Shown here piece after piece: positions 45,444 through 54,898 of a DNA stretch of 64,000 nt. The position numbers were made by a program, and so were the translations under genes. The notes under the pieces were generated by a model, which worked only from the letters and a program-made list of their open reading frames with translations, was not told the origin of the DNA and made no database searches. Position 1 is the stretch's first letter. Each line of letters opens with the position of its first letter. Origin of the DNA: Carnobacterium_A sp047553015 (GTDB taxonomy: Bacteria; Bacillota; Bacilli; Lactobacillales; Carnobacteriaceae); assembly GCF_047553015.1 (NCBI RefSeq), contig NZ_CP180212.1:1302001-1366000 (forward strand), read 5' to 3'.

Positions 45444-46148
45444 TTAACGACTTAATTTTGCTTTAATCGTTTCGATGTGCAGTTCTTTTGTTTTTTCATC
45501 GGCATGTGTGTAGGGTTCAAGCGCTTGAGCGTACTGTTCTACTTCTTCTGGAGTCAATACAGGCTTAGTCTTCGCAGTTATTTTTTTCAAAACTCGCTTG
45601 ATCTTTTGTTTTTTAATAACATGAACCGTTGGACTCGTGAGGGTAATTTTCTTCAACTCACATCTATTGCTAAAAACAATTAACGAATGCATCCATGTAG
45701 GATCTGTAATAGCCAGTGTCTCTTGTAAGGCTCTAATGTGACCTTTATTTTGCCAAATAGGGTTAAAAAACTTAAATTTCTTTTTATTTGGAAAACTTTG
45801 AGTCCAATTACGATTAGCTTCATTCCCAAATATCCATCCACCATAATTTTTAGATTCTATAACGAAAAAACCAAACTTTGTGATCATCACTAAGTCAACT
45901 TCAGTCGTGCTGCCATCTTTTTTAGGAAGATAAAGATTGGTTAGAATCCGTTTTTTCCCTTTTACTTTTTCAAGCTCAGTATATATCTTATACTCTCCCC
46001 AGTTGCCTTTATTGAAAAAAGTTTGTATAAATGTATGATTGCTTGCGAGTCGGTAAGAAGACATCTGAAATTCAAGAAAAGTTTTTAGAGTAGCTAGTGC
46101 AAATAATGAGATGTATACGATAAATATGACTCCTATCAGTTGTTCCAT
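45444..46148 (-). CDS. Membrane-anchored NERD-domain protein
   Basis: Protein of about 234 residues. An N-terminal hydrophobic helix (IGVIFIVYISLFALATL) anchors it in the membrane. The NERD core follows: KGNWGEYKIYTELEKV, then TEVDLVMITKFGFFVIESKNYGGWIFG, holding the Asp and E-x-K residues. Its C-terminal quarter is basic and helical. The ATG at 46148 was chosen since GGGAG lies upstream (11 bases, a long spacing); the frame opens six codons earlier. It follows the GT2/GtrA gene by 63 bases. NERD function is poorly known; a nuclease role is inferred. Confidence 0.75.
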   Translation of the reverse strand: MEQLIGVIFIVYISLFALATLKTFLEFQMSSYRLASNHTFIQTFFNKGNWGEYKIYTELEKVKGKKRILTNLYLPKKDGSTTEVDLVMITKFGFFVIESKNYGGWIFGNEANRNWTQSFPNKKKFKFFNPIWQNKGHIRALQETLAITDPTWMHSLIVFSNRCELKKITLTSPTVHVIKKQKIKRVLKKITAKTKPVLTPEEVEQYAQALEPYTHADEKTKELHIETIKAKLSR

Positions 46149-46211
46149 TGAGTTCAAATCTCCCATCTTTTTTGTCTCTTTTTACGTATATGTGTCATTT
46201 CTTGCTCCAAA

Positions 46212-47258
46212 TCAAGTCTCATTAAAAACGTATTTTTTTTGAATATAAAAACTAAAAAAGAATAGCGCACTATCAATAAGAATCTTTATAATGGTTACGT
46301 TGATATCTGGAAAAAGTAATTTAACAAGGGATACAAAACTAGCGGATAATAAAATTTGAATCAGTACTAAGCCATAATACTTTAATAAGCTTTTTAAAGA
46401 GCCTTTTTCAAAAACGACTAATCGATTTAGCAGATAATTAACGAGCGAAGAAGCTCCTCTAGCAACCATAGAGGCGACCAATACTACTTCAAAAGAAAAG
46501 CCTGAAAATAGTCTTAATAAGAGCGTGAAAACTAAGATATCAATCAAAAATGAACTGATTGCAGAAAGAGCGTATTTTATAAATACGTTATAAATTAGCG
46601 CTGAATCTCTTAATGCTCTAAAATGAGTTGATTTATTATCGTTTAAGTAAATAGTTGAAATTGGGACTTCGATAATGGGAATAGCCTTTTTTTTCGCAGC
46701 GATCAACATATTTAACTCAAACTCAAATCTTTCCCCATCCGTATCAAGAAGAGTCTTCATAAAACTTTTTGGAATAACTCGTAAACCCGTTTGTGTGTCT
46801 CCAATAGCAATACCAGAAAATAGTTTCAGAATATTGCGTGTCAGCACATTGCCAAATTTACTTTTAAAAGGGACATCTTTTGAAAAGTTCCTCACGCCTA
46901 AAACTAAAGAATCTTCTTGACGTAAAAACTCCTCGATACAAGCAATCATATCTTCAACTGTATGCTGTCCATCTGAGTCAATTGTCACTATACCTTTTGC
47001 TTCAGGATAATCCGTCAGAATACATTCAATGGCTGTTTTAATCGCTCTTCCTTTTCCTTTATTTACCTTATGCTGTTTAAGAATCACATCATAATTCAAA
47101 CAAATTTTCTTAAATAAACCGTCATACGTACTATTACTGCCGTCATTAATGACAATAATTTCATTGTTAAACAAACTACTTTCTCTTATTTGCTTTACTA
47201 ATTCTACTAATTTGTAATCCGGCTCTAAAGTTGGGATGACGATTATTATTTCATTCAT
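46212..47258 (-). CDS. Glycosyltransferase family 2 fused to GtrA membrane domain
   Basis: Bifunctional protein of 348 residues. The GT2 domain (about 1-215) has VIPTLEPD, the DSDGQH motif near 93-98 that binds the nucleotide-sugar metal, and TQTGLRVIP near 155. The GtrA part (about 225-345) has four membrane helices, as in flippases for undecaprenyl-phosphate sugars. It probably makes and flips a lipid-linked glucose or similar residue used to decorate wall polymers (inference). AAAAGGAG precedes the ATG. It is first in a short operon with the NERD gene. Confidence 0.88.
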   Translation of the reverse strand: MNEIIIVIPTLEPDYKLVELVKQIRESSLFNNEIIVINDGSNSTYDGLFKKICLNYDVILKQHKVNKGKGRAIKTAIECILTDYPEAKGIVTIDSDGQHTVEDMIACIEEFLRQEDSLVLGVRNFSKDVPFKSKFGNVLTRNILKLFSGIAIGDTQTGLRVIPKSFMKTLLDTDGERFEFELNMLIAAKKKAIPIIEVPISTIYLNDNKSTHFRALRDSALIYNVFIKYALSAISSFLIDILVFTLLLRLFSGFSFEVVLVASMVARGASSLVNYLLNRLVVFEKGSLKSLLKYYGLVLIQILLSASFVSLVKLLFPDINVTIIKILIDSALFFFSFYIQKKYVFNET

Positions 47259-47391
47259 TCTATTTCTCCTTTTTTAACGTAATCTGATACGAAAGAACAA
47301 ATAATAATTTTTCAACACTATTCCTACGCTAGCTAAATCAGTAAATCACTAAAATAAAAAACAACCATTCTGTTAAATCTAACAATACATA

Positions 47392-47705
47392 AAAAACTAT
47401 TCAATAGTTTTTTTCAAATCTTTAAAATCCTTTCAACATCTAAAGTAGTCTGCCCTAAAAAAAGGGTCTAAGTGGACAAGTTCACATAATAAAACCCTAA
47501 ACTTGTCCGCTTAACCACAAAAACTGCCGAGTGAAGATCCGTTTTCATCCAACTTGGAACAAACTACCGTATCTTGGACAAGTGAAGACAAATAAGTACT
47601 AGACTTGTCTATTCTCCACCATCAAAAAAGAAAAAATACTTTTAAAAACCTCTAACTACTCAAGGTCTTTCTCTCTAATTTACTATCTAAAGTAATCTAT
47701 ATTTT
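47392..47705 (+). repeat. 245-bp repeat family, one full and one partial unit
   Basis: Landmarks present: CATCTAAAGTAGTCTGCCC, AACTTGTCCGC, CCGAGTGAAG, CAACTTGG and TCTTGGACAAGTGAAG, then ACTATCTAAAGTAATCT again near 47680. It lies between the GT2/GtrA gene and the second Fic gene and encodes no ORF of its own. Confidence 0.8.
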
Positions 47706-47728
47706 CAATTTATTAGTATACCCCGTTT

Positions 47729-48853
47729 TTAATCTCTTAAGATACGCATTAAATCATAATTCCGATATTTTTTGTTCCGTTTACTCTGCTTATCTGTATA
47801 TAATAATCCTTTTTCTACTAAACTGTTTAATGCATTACGTGCCGTTGCTTTTGATAATCCTGTGCCTACGGATACTGATTGAGTTGTAGCAAAAGGATCT
47901 GAAAAAGAATAAATCCACACTTTTTTTTCTGAATTTAGAGTTAATTTCTCTGTACCTTTAGCAGCTAACGCATCCGCCTTATTAAATTTATTTATTAATT
48001 GATCTGCCATTCTGTTACAGGCTGTCAAAAAAAACTTAATCCAACTAGCCCAATCCGGATCTTTTCCTCTGACACCATTTAATAAATCATAGTACCTCGC
48101 TTTTTCTTTTTCTAATTCTTCACTTACAAAAAAAACTGGATCTGCAATCAAATCGTCCTTGATTAAATTTAATACAATTAATATCCTACCCAAGCGTCCA
48201 TTTCCATCTAAAAAAGGATGAATAGATTCGAATTGAGCATGAAGAATGGCTGTTTTTATTAAAGATTGTTCTTTTTCTTCATAAACATATTTTTCTTCAT
48301 CTATTATTTTTTCAAAACTAGAATGTTTTTCTCCATTAATAAAAAACTCTAAGTTTTCCATATAATCATTAATTTCATTTGCTGATACAGGAATATAAAC
48401 AGCATCTTCCAATTTATTTGTAGGTCCAATAAAATTTTGTATCTTTCTATAATCACCAGAAGATTGAACAGATCCTCTAGCTTCTTGCATCATAATCAAG
48501 TGTAACTCTTTAATCAACCTAGTACTTATAGGATACCCTTGATGAATACGTGCAACTCCTTCGCTTAGTGCTTGTTGGTAATTTTTTATTTCTACAACTT
48601 CCCAACGAGGATTTTTATCATTTTTTTCTTCCACCATATCTGTAAATGTTACTTGTGTGCCCTCAATTCTTGTAGATTGTACAGATTCGTTTAAGGATAA
48701 AATTTGAATTAAAGAATAATGCACAATAGAATGTTTAAACTCACTATTTATTTTTCCTATTTTATAATTCACTTCTGCAGATATATTGGCTATTTCTAAA
48801 GCTTCTTTAATACTTACAGCTATTGGTAACTTTTTAATACCTTGTTCTACCAT
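47729..48853 (-). CDS. Second Fic-domain protein with inhibitory motif
   Basis: AMPylase-type Fic protein of 374 residues, a paralogue of the gene at 14058-15206. The catalytic HPFLDGNGRLG lies near 203-213, and STRIEG near 61-66 is the class II inhibitory helix. The C-terminal region (TTQSVSVGTGLSKATARNAL) is a helix-turn-helix-like domain. AGGGAG lies 4 bases before the ATG. The two paralogues share the phrase FFVSEELEKE and DYRKIQNFIGPT or a close variant. It stands alone between two repeat arrays. The target and trigger are unknown. Confidence 0.88.
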   Translation of the reverse strand: MVEQGIKKLPIAVSIKEALEIANISAEVNYKIGKINSEFKHSIVHYSLIQILSLNESVQSTRIEGTQVTFTDMVEEKNDKNPRWEVVEIKNYQQALSEGVARIHQGYPISTRLIKELHLIMMQEARGSVQSSGDYRKIQNFIGPTNKLEDAVYIPVSANEINDYMENLEFFINGEKHSSFEKIIDEEKYVYEEKEQSLIKTAILHAQFESIHPFLDGNGRLGRILIVLNLIKDDLIADPVFFVSEELEKEKARYYDLLNGVRGKDPDWASWIKFFLTACNRMADQLINKFNKADALAAKGTEKLTLNSEKKVWIYSFSDPFATTQSVSVGTGLSKATARNALNSLVEKGLLYTDKQSKRNKKYRNYDLMRILRD

Positions 48854-49019
48854 TAGACTCCCTCACTCACTTAATTTTTCTTTAATTATCTCACATAAAA
48901 ATATTTAGTACAATTTTATTGTTTTTTTTTACTAATTCTAGTTATTAGTTGTTATAAAGACAATTTTTAGCTAGTTTATCTCTAACTAAACTAAAATTAA
49001 CTACTTACCTTAAGTCGTC

Positions 49020-49795
49020 TGATTAAACAATAAGACTCCACTCTTGTCCAATCCGGGATCAAAAAGGAAAAACTACTTTAAAAACCTTTAACTACCTAAA
49101 ATCACTATTATTACTTTACTATCTAAAGTAATCAGCCCTAAAAAACCTTTTTTAGCCAGGTTCACATTGTAAAACACCAATCTCGTCCAATCAGCTGCCA
49201 AAACAGCCATATGGAACTCCATTTCCCTCCAACTCGGAACAAACCACCGTATCTTGGACAAGTGGAGACAGATACGTCCTGGGCTCGTCTTTTTTCACAC
49301 ACTAAAACATAAAAAGACACTAAAAAAGCCTTCAATTGCTTGAAGACTTTCTCATCTCTTAGGTAGATATGGTAATCTGCCCTAAAAAATCTGTTTTTAG
49401 CCAAGTTCACATAGTAAAACACTAAACTCGTCTACTCCACCGCAAAAACGGATAAGTGAAGCTCCATTTCACTCCAACTCGGAACAAACCACCGTATCTT
49501 AGACAAGTGAAGACAGATACAATCCACACTCGTCTATTTTCCCGCACTAAACATAAAAAAACGCTAAAAAAGCCTTCAATTGCTTGAAGACTTCCTCATC
49601 TCTTAGACAGATATGGTAATCTGCTCTAACAAAACCGATTATCAGACAGACCATCACCCTAAAACACTAAACTCGTCCGCTTAACCGCAAAAGTGACCGA
49701 GTGAAGACTACTTTCTTTCCAACTCAGAACAAATTACCCTATCTTGGACAAGTGAAACCAAAAACAACCTCAACTTGTCGAGAACCGTATCAAAA
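49020..49795 (+). repeat. Three diverged units of the 245-bp repeat family
   Basis: Three units of about 240 bases carry AACTCGTCC, a variant of CCGAGTGAAG, CCAACTCGGAAC and TCTTGGACAAGTG. Two of them include a terminator-like hairpin, AAGCCTTCAATTGCTTGAAGACTTTC (split here: AAGCCTTCAATT / GCTTGAAGACTT), at about 49325 and 49568. The array ends about 25 bases before the stop of the lipoprotein gene. The open frames crossing it are incidental. Confidence 0.8.
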
Positions 49796-49818
49796 CACCA
49801 AAAATCCAGCATCAATCG

Positions 49819-50409
49819 CTAGTCTACATATTTGTCATAAGCTTTTTTATCATAAAATAACGTTAAACTATAAGGCTTATCATTTGATCCTTCCCACATG
49901 CTACCTTTAATCAGCAAACTTACACCTAATCCTAAGTCGTTGTCATAATCTGAAGAATAATTATCTCCAAAATTAGGCTCTTTTAAGTTTCCTTCAAAAG
50001 CTAAAGCTTCTTCAATAAGGGGATTGGTCGCAAAATCAGCTTTTTTTAGTATCATTCGACTATCTTCTTCATCTACTTCAAAAAACGTAATTTGTCTGAC
50101 GGTATCATTCGCTGCATCCGCTGTTACTGTAAAAATACTAGGATACATGTAATTTATTTCTTGTTCCTCGTCAAATTCATAAGGTTGGATCATCATTTCT
50201 GAACCAAAATACGCTCTAAAAAATTCGGCTGTCTCTTTTCCACTCTCAAGATTATAGGTGGCCTTTAGTTCATTGACTGATTCACTTTTCAAAGATTCCT
50301 CTGTTGATTCAGAAGAAGAAATCGTTGTCCTTTCACCTTCTGAGCAGCCAACTAAAACTAGTGCCGAAACGATTAATAAAAAACCAATAGACTTTTTAAT
50401 ACAACTCAT
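49819..50409 (-). CDS. Lipoprotein, function unknown
   Basis: Surface lipoprotein of about 196 residues. The N-terminus MSCIKKSIGFLLIVSALVLV leads to the lipobox VGCS with cysteine near residue 22, then a Ser/Glu-rich linker. The remaining domain of about 140 residues is acidic with phrases such as ESGKETAEFFRAYFG and LFYDKKAYDKYVD, not known to me. A GGGAAGG lies immediately upstream of the ATG at 50409 but is close; the frame opens nine codons earlier. It follows the glycosyltransferase operon after a terminator. Confidence 0.7.
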   Translation of the reverse strand: MSCIKKSIGFLLIVSALVLVGCSEGERTTISSSESTEESLKSESVNELKATYNLESGKETAEFFRAYFGSEMMIQPYEFDEEQEINYMYPSIFTVTADAANDTVRQITFFEVDEEDSRMILKKADFATNPLIEEALAFEGNLKEPNFGDNYSSDYDNDLGLGVSLLIKGSMWEGSNDKPYSLTLFYDKKAYDKYVD

Positions 50410-50485
50410 TCCTTCCCGTTCGGTGATGTCATCCATTATAGAGTATAACCCTAGCTAGTGTCTAAAGTTCCTTTTTTCTAATAAA

Positions 50486-50510
50486 AAAAACTGCTAGATT
50501 CAGCAGTTCT
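50486..50510 (-). terminator. Terminator of the glycosyltransferase operon
   Basis: On the minus strand AACTGCT pairs with AGCAGTT around GAATCT, followed by eight T. It lies about 85 bases after the stop of the 615-residue membrane protein gene. Confidence 0.8.
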
Positions 50511-50593
50511 CCTTTACCTCATTTTAAGCGTTAGGTAGACTAGATACTTGTTTACCCAGTTAAAACTCACAATCAGATTATCGGTACCTCTTT

Positions 50594-52441
50594 TTATAGT
50601 TTTTTTATTAATTCAGCAGTTGTATACATCCCTGAATGAAGATCTAAGTCTGATAGTTGCTTATTCAACTCTTTGAACTCTGTTTGATCTTCTAGAAAAA
50701 TAATGTAGTCGTATGTTTTAATTAAAGAAGTAAAAGCCTCTTTAGTCATCTCTAGCGAGCCCAGTGTATCAACATCTTGACTGTAAAGATAATACTTGCC
50801 TACAAAACGAACATACTCATTTTCTACCTCTTTTGTGTCAGAAGAAATAATTAAGTAACGATTCGTATTCAACTCTAGCTGATCTCCTGCAATTTCTTTC
50901 ACTTTATAGGGTACCGTTGTTTTGTAGTCATTATTTGTATAAATAATGCCATTATTTTCAGATAACAATAAACCAACAGCAATAAAGAAAAGCATAGCCG
51001 TTGATACTTGATAGGCTTTTTTATGTTTAACACTCTTAAAAGACTTGTACGTTCTAGCTTGTAGCGAAGGCTCGTAAAAAAGCTTATCCATTTCTATTGC
51101 CATCACCAATGCATAAATACCCAGTCCAAAAATAACCATACTAGAAGCATACCGTTCAAATCCAGCTAAGACAAGGGCCTCTTCGGTCGGCATTGAAAAA
51201 AGAAACATCAGTAAAATACCTATATAGTAGACAATAATTGCGCTGTCTAAAGCGATAAATACTGTTAATAAATGTGATTTGCGTTTAAATCCAAAATAGA
51301 TAACCGCTATCGAAACAAGGAATAAAACTTGAATCAGTAAAATCCCTTGTACGGATAAACTCCCTAACTGAGTCAATGCCTCACGATAATTAGTCGCTAC
51401 CTCGCTAATGATACTAGACGATTTACTAGAAAAAATTTCCTGATAAGAAGATACACTGACTGCATGCTTAGATGTCACGTCGACAAAAGTCTCTTTCACG
51501 TGTCTTATCCAAATGATATCCAATACAAAAGAAAAAACAATCGTACTGAATACAAGAACTAAATTGCTACTTGCAAAGCCATATTTTTTAGTTGCCTTGA
51601 TTGCGATAAACAAATAATAAACTAGGGCTATTAAAACAAAGAATAAGCCACTATTTTTTATGATGCTTAAAACAGATAAAACAACCGCTGCATGAAAGCT
51701 GGCTCGTTTTAAGTCTTCTCGATAAGTATAGATCCCTGCAATAGCAGCTAAAGCTACTAGTGGCAATAAGAAATCAACCAATAAATTATTCATTCGAATA
51801 GAAAGATTAAAATAATGAAATAAAGCAAATACTAAGAAAAATAGCCCACTAACTAGTAATTTCCGATCATCTCGTATAACTGAAAACAACGAATACACTG
51901 CTGCTAGGATAAGTAAAAACTGACTAATCAATAAGACTCCTTCACTGTACCCAACAATCCAACTAACATAATAGACAAACAATGAACTCCCAATTGGATA
52001 AGCTGAAAAGCTAATAATTCCTGTACTTGTTGTAGGTAAAGAAGATTCAGTCAATAAATATTTCACCATTAAAGACCAATGCGAAAAGTTATCATAATGC
52101 ACTAGATTTGAAACAAAAAGAGTCGCACCAAATAAAAATAGAATCAGCATAAAAAGAAGATCAATATAGTCAACTCGTATCGCCTGCACGAGAGAACCTG
52201 CTTTATTTTTATATCGACTAACCAAGTAATAGAAAACCAAAAGAAGTCCACCTGCTAATAAAGCGATTGAGGCAACTTTTAGTAGATTGATTAATACGGC
52301 CACATACAAAAAGATAACATAAAAGCTATACACAACAATCCACGTTAATCGTTTTTGATAATCCATTTTGTCTCTTAAACATAAGACATAGCCGTAGCTA
52401 GATAGGAAGAAAATAACCAATCTTAAGAGTTGTTGTGTCAT
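50594..52441 (-). CDS. GT-C-like membrane protein, probable polymer partner
   Basis: Polytopic protein of 615 residues with about 13 hydrophobic segments and a C-terminal soluble tail of about 110 residues. The first large loop has HYDNFSHWSLMVKYLL near 113-128; an acidic residue in this place is typical of GT-C glycosyltransferases such as family 39-like enzymes, which use lipid-linked sugars. It overlaps the PilZ glycosyltransferase gene by 4 bases (ATGA), so the two work together, most likely in surface polysaccharide synthesis or modification. Exact role unknown. Confidence 0.6.
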   Translation of the reverse strand: MTQQLLRLVIFFLSSYGYVLCLRDKMDYQKRLTWIVVYSFYVIFLYVAVLINLLKVASIALLAGGLLLVFYYLVSRYKNKAGSLVQAIRVDYIDLLFMLILFLFGATLFVSNLVHYDNFSHWSLMVKYLLTESSLPTTSTGIISFSAYPIGSSLFVYYVSWIVGYSEGVLLISQFLLILAAVYSLFSVIRDDRKLLVSGLFFLVFALFHYFNLSIRMNNLLVDFLLPLVALAAIAGIYTYREDLKRASFHAAVVLSVLSIIKNSGLFFVLIALVYYLFIAIKATKKYGFASSNLVLVFSTIVFSFVLDIIWIRHVKETFVDVTSKHAVSVSSYQEIFSSKSSSIISEVATNYREALTQLGSLSVQGILLIQVLFLVSIAVIYFGFKRKSHLLTVFIALDSAIIVYYIGILLMFLFSMPTEEALVLAGFERYASSMVIFGLGIYALVMAIEMDKLFYEPSLQARTYKSFKSVKHKKAYQVSTAMLFFIAVGLLLSENNGIIYTNNDYKTTVPYKVKEIAGDQLELNTNRYLIISSDTKEVENEYVRFVGKYYLYSQDVDTLGSLEMTKEAFTSLIKTYDYIIFLEDQTEFKELNKQLSDLDLHSGMYTTAELIKKL

Positions 52442-54636
52442 CCTTTATTCCCCCACTCTACTAACATAGTCAAAAATTCTTCTTCTTGCGCAATATCGGT
52501 TAAATTAACAACTTTAAAACAATAAATAGACTCTTTTGTTACAAAATGGTCAAACAATAGGGTAAACAAAACACCTTGATAATCAAATATCCCTTCTTCT
52601 GCTAAAGGCAACTTGTGGGGAGTTCTAAAATAAATAAACTCAAAATCAAATTGAATAAGTGTTGCTTTTTGGTCAAAAAGACTGACTTCTTCATTTAAAT
52701 CAATCGTTGCTTGCACAATTTGTCCAGGACCTTTCTCCTTTTGAATTAATTTTAGCCTTCTCACTAAAATTTCAATTAATTCATCAGCTGGAGTCATCCA
52801 GATGTCTCGTTTTTGGGGCAAGTATTGATTAAAGCGATCGTGCATAATTTGTAAATACTGATTAAAGTTCTCTCTATTTGGTCTCTCAATCGACACGCCA
52901 TAACTCCATTCTTGCGCTTTAGACACTACGCGGACTATTTTACCTGTTAAATGGGTTTTATACTTTGCTGTTCGTACTTCTAGCAAAAGTTCTTTTGACG
53001 TATCAAAGTAAATAGGGTAAGTAGATTTAAAAGACAATCCATCCTCAGATAGGTTCTCTGTTTTTAAAGCATACGATTTGCCGTTTTGCTGAACAGTAAT
53101 CTCTTCCTCTAATAAAAACCGCTCATTCGTCCGATAAAAAGGACGCTTGAAACAATACAATACAGCAAAAGTTAAATTTAGAATATGATGCAGTAACCAA
53201 AAGCTAATAACACTGCCATAAAATAGATCCATTCCAAACTTCCCATAATTAAACTTAACCAATCCGATAATGGATAGAATCAGTAAAATTAAATGCGGCA
53301 AGACAAACAACCGATCCATCTTAGAATCCTCAGTTGTTTTATTGGTTACTTTAAAAGTTTTTTCTGATAATCCAATTGATTCAAGAAAAACGGGAATCAC
53401 TAAATACGGTGCAAAGATTGTCTCTTGAATCTCACCCCATCGTTCAGAGCGAATGTCACTAGTCACATCTTTCATCGCTAATTTTAATAAGACATAACTA
53501 GGCAACCAAAATAAAACCAATACCCAAAAATTCGTTGCTACAATCCTAACGTCAAAAACGGTAAACAAAATAGGTGCCATAATATACAATAACCGTCTAG
53601 AAAAAGACCACCAATACAAATAGCTATTCGTAAAAACAATGCGCTGGGCCAGCGTTAATTTTTTATTGACTAATACTTTCATATTGTAAACACTCTTCAA
53701 AACACCCCTTGCCCAACGAATTCGCTGTTTAAGTACTCCTGGGATATCTTTGGGCGTTAACCCACTTGCCATTGGTTCAATTGTAGAAATAGTCTTGTAA
53801 CCGCACGTATTGATGGCCACTCCTAATTGAAAATCTTCTGTGATAGTATTCGTTGGAAAACCACCGGCTTCTTCAATGGCTTGCCTAGAAATCAAGGTAT
53901 TGGATCCTGTATAAATAGCACAATCATGAGCATTATTTAATACGTTTACTTCTCTTGAGAAAAAATCTTGCTCATTTGGGATGGATTCTTCTGCAAAAAG
54001 ATTGTACTGAAATAAATCCGCATTGTAAAAACTCTGTGGTGTCTGAACTAATCCTATTGGCTTTTCACCGTCCTCTAGAGAGCCAATAAAATAAGGAACA
54101 GTTTCTATTAAGAAGCCAGAATAAGGAATCATATCTGCATCAAAAGTCGCAATCAAAGGAGACCTTGTTTGACTTAAAGCATAATTTAAATTTCCCGATT
54201 TAGCATGAGTATTATTTTCTACACCTAAATGGGTTATACCAAACTCTTTTGCTAAAGCGCTAATTTCTGGTCGATTCTTATCGTCACAAATGTAAATATG
54301 TACTTTACTTTTATCTGGGTAATCCATAAATGTACACCCATTAACCGTCATATACAGCAACTCATACTCTTCGTTGTGTGTCGCAATAAAAACATCTACA
54401 TCTGGGTAATCTGTTGTTTCTATCTCTGGTTTAATGAGTTCTCGGTATTTGTGCTTACTCCAAATCAAAATAAAGGCTGTGAAACTTGAGATGACTTCAC
54501 TAAATAATAGTAAAACACCTACGATTAAAGCAAAAAGTGAATCATCTAGTGGCAACGTATAAAAAGCACGCCACATTAAATAAACGACTGCCGAAATCCC
54601 CGCTAACCAATAGATGAATATTTTTTTATTTTTCAT
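52438..54636 (-). CDS. BcsA-like processive glycosyltransferase with PilZ domain
   Basis: Membrane glycosyltransferase (GT2, cellulose-synthase type) of 732 residues. Two membrane helices lead into the GT domain with ICDDKNRPE near 115, TFDADM near 162, TNTITEDFQ near 260 and QRIRWARGV near 300 (the QxxRW motif of processive enzymes). Further helices follow. A C-terminal PilZ domain has RTNER near 500 (RxxxR) and NLSEDG near 527 ((D/N)xSxxG), both needed to bind cyclic di-GMP. So polymer synthesis is probably switched on by this messenger. No cyclase lies in the window. AAGGAG precedes the ATG. Confidence 0.85.
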   Translation of the reverse strand: MKNKKIFIYWLAGISAVVYLMWRAFYTLPLDDSLFALIVGVLLLFSEVISSFTAFILIWSKHKYRELIKPEIETTDYPDVDVFIATHNEEYELLYMTVNGCTFMDYPDKSKVHIYICDDKNRPEISALAKEFGITHLGVENNTHAKSGNLNYALSQTRSPLIATFDADMIPYSGFLIETVPYFIGSLEDGEKPIGLVQTPQSFYNADLFQYNLFAEESIPNEQDFFSREVNVLNNAHDCAIYTGSNTLISRQAIEEAGGFPTNTITEDFQLGVAINTCGYKTISTIEPMASGLTPKDIPGVLKQRIRWARGVLKSVYNMKVLVNKKLTLAQRIVFTNSYLYWWSFSRRLLYIMAPILFTVFDVRIVATNFWVLVLFWLPSYVLLKLAMKDVTSDIRSERWGEIQETIFAPYLVIPVFLESIGLSEKTFKVTNKTTEDSKMDRLFVLPHLILLILSIIGLVKFNYGKFGMDLFYGSVISFWLLHHILNLTFAVLYCFKRPFYRTNERFLLEEEITVQQNGKSYALKTENLSEDGLSFKSTYPIYFDTSKELLLEVRTAKYKTHLTGKIVRVVSKAQEWSYGVSIERPNRENFNQYLQIMHDRFNQYLPQKRDIWMTPADELIEILVRRLKLIQKEKGPGQIVQATIDLNEEVSLFDQKATLIQFDFEFIYFRTPHKLPLAEEGIFDYQGVLFTLLFDHFVTKESIYCFKVVNLTDIAQEEEFLTMLVEWGNKG

Positions 54637-54898
54637 TTGTTACTCCTTATTAGACTCTATTTTTTATTCACTATCCCATTGACTTACTGATGACTAAAAT
54701 CTTAGCCATCACCTGTATGACTCATTTTAAGTTAGCATAACTGATCACACTAATTGCTGAAAACTTCTTAAAAAATGAGCAGTAAGTTATTTATATAATA
54801 GCATAAATAACGAGCTGTTTATCAAAAATAAGTGTCTTTTTTGAAAAATAAAAAATAATAGTCGTATACTAAAATTAACTTCTTATTAGTTAATATCT

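Noticed and set aside
49162..49422. Open frame of 86 codons in the repeat array
   Set aside because: It crosses repeat boundaries, lacks a ribosome site, and its sequence is a translation of repeat units that shifts frame between units.
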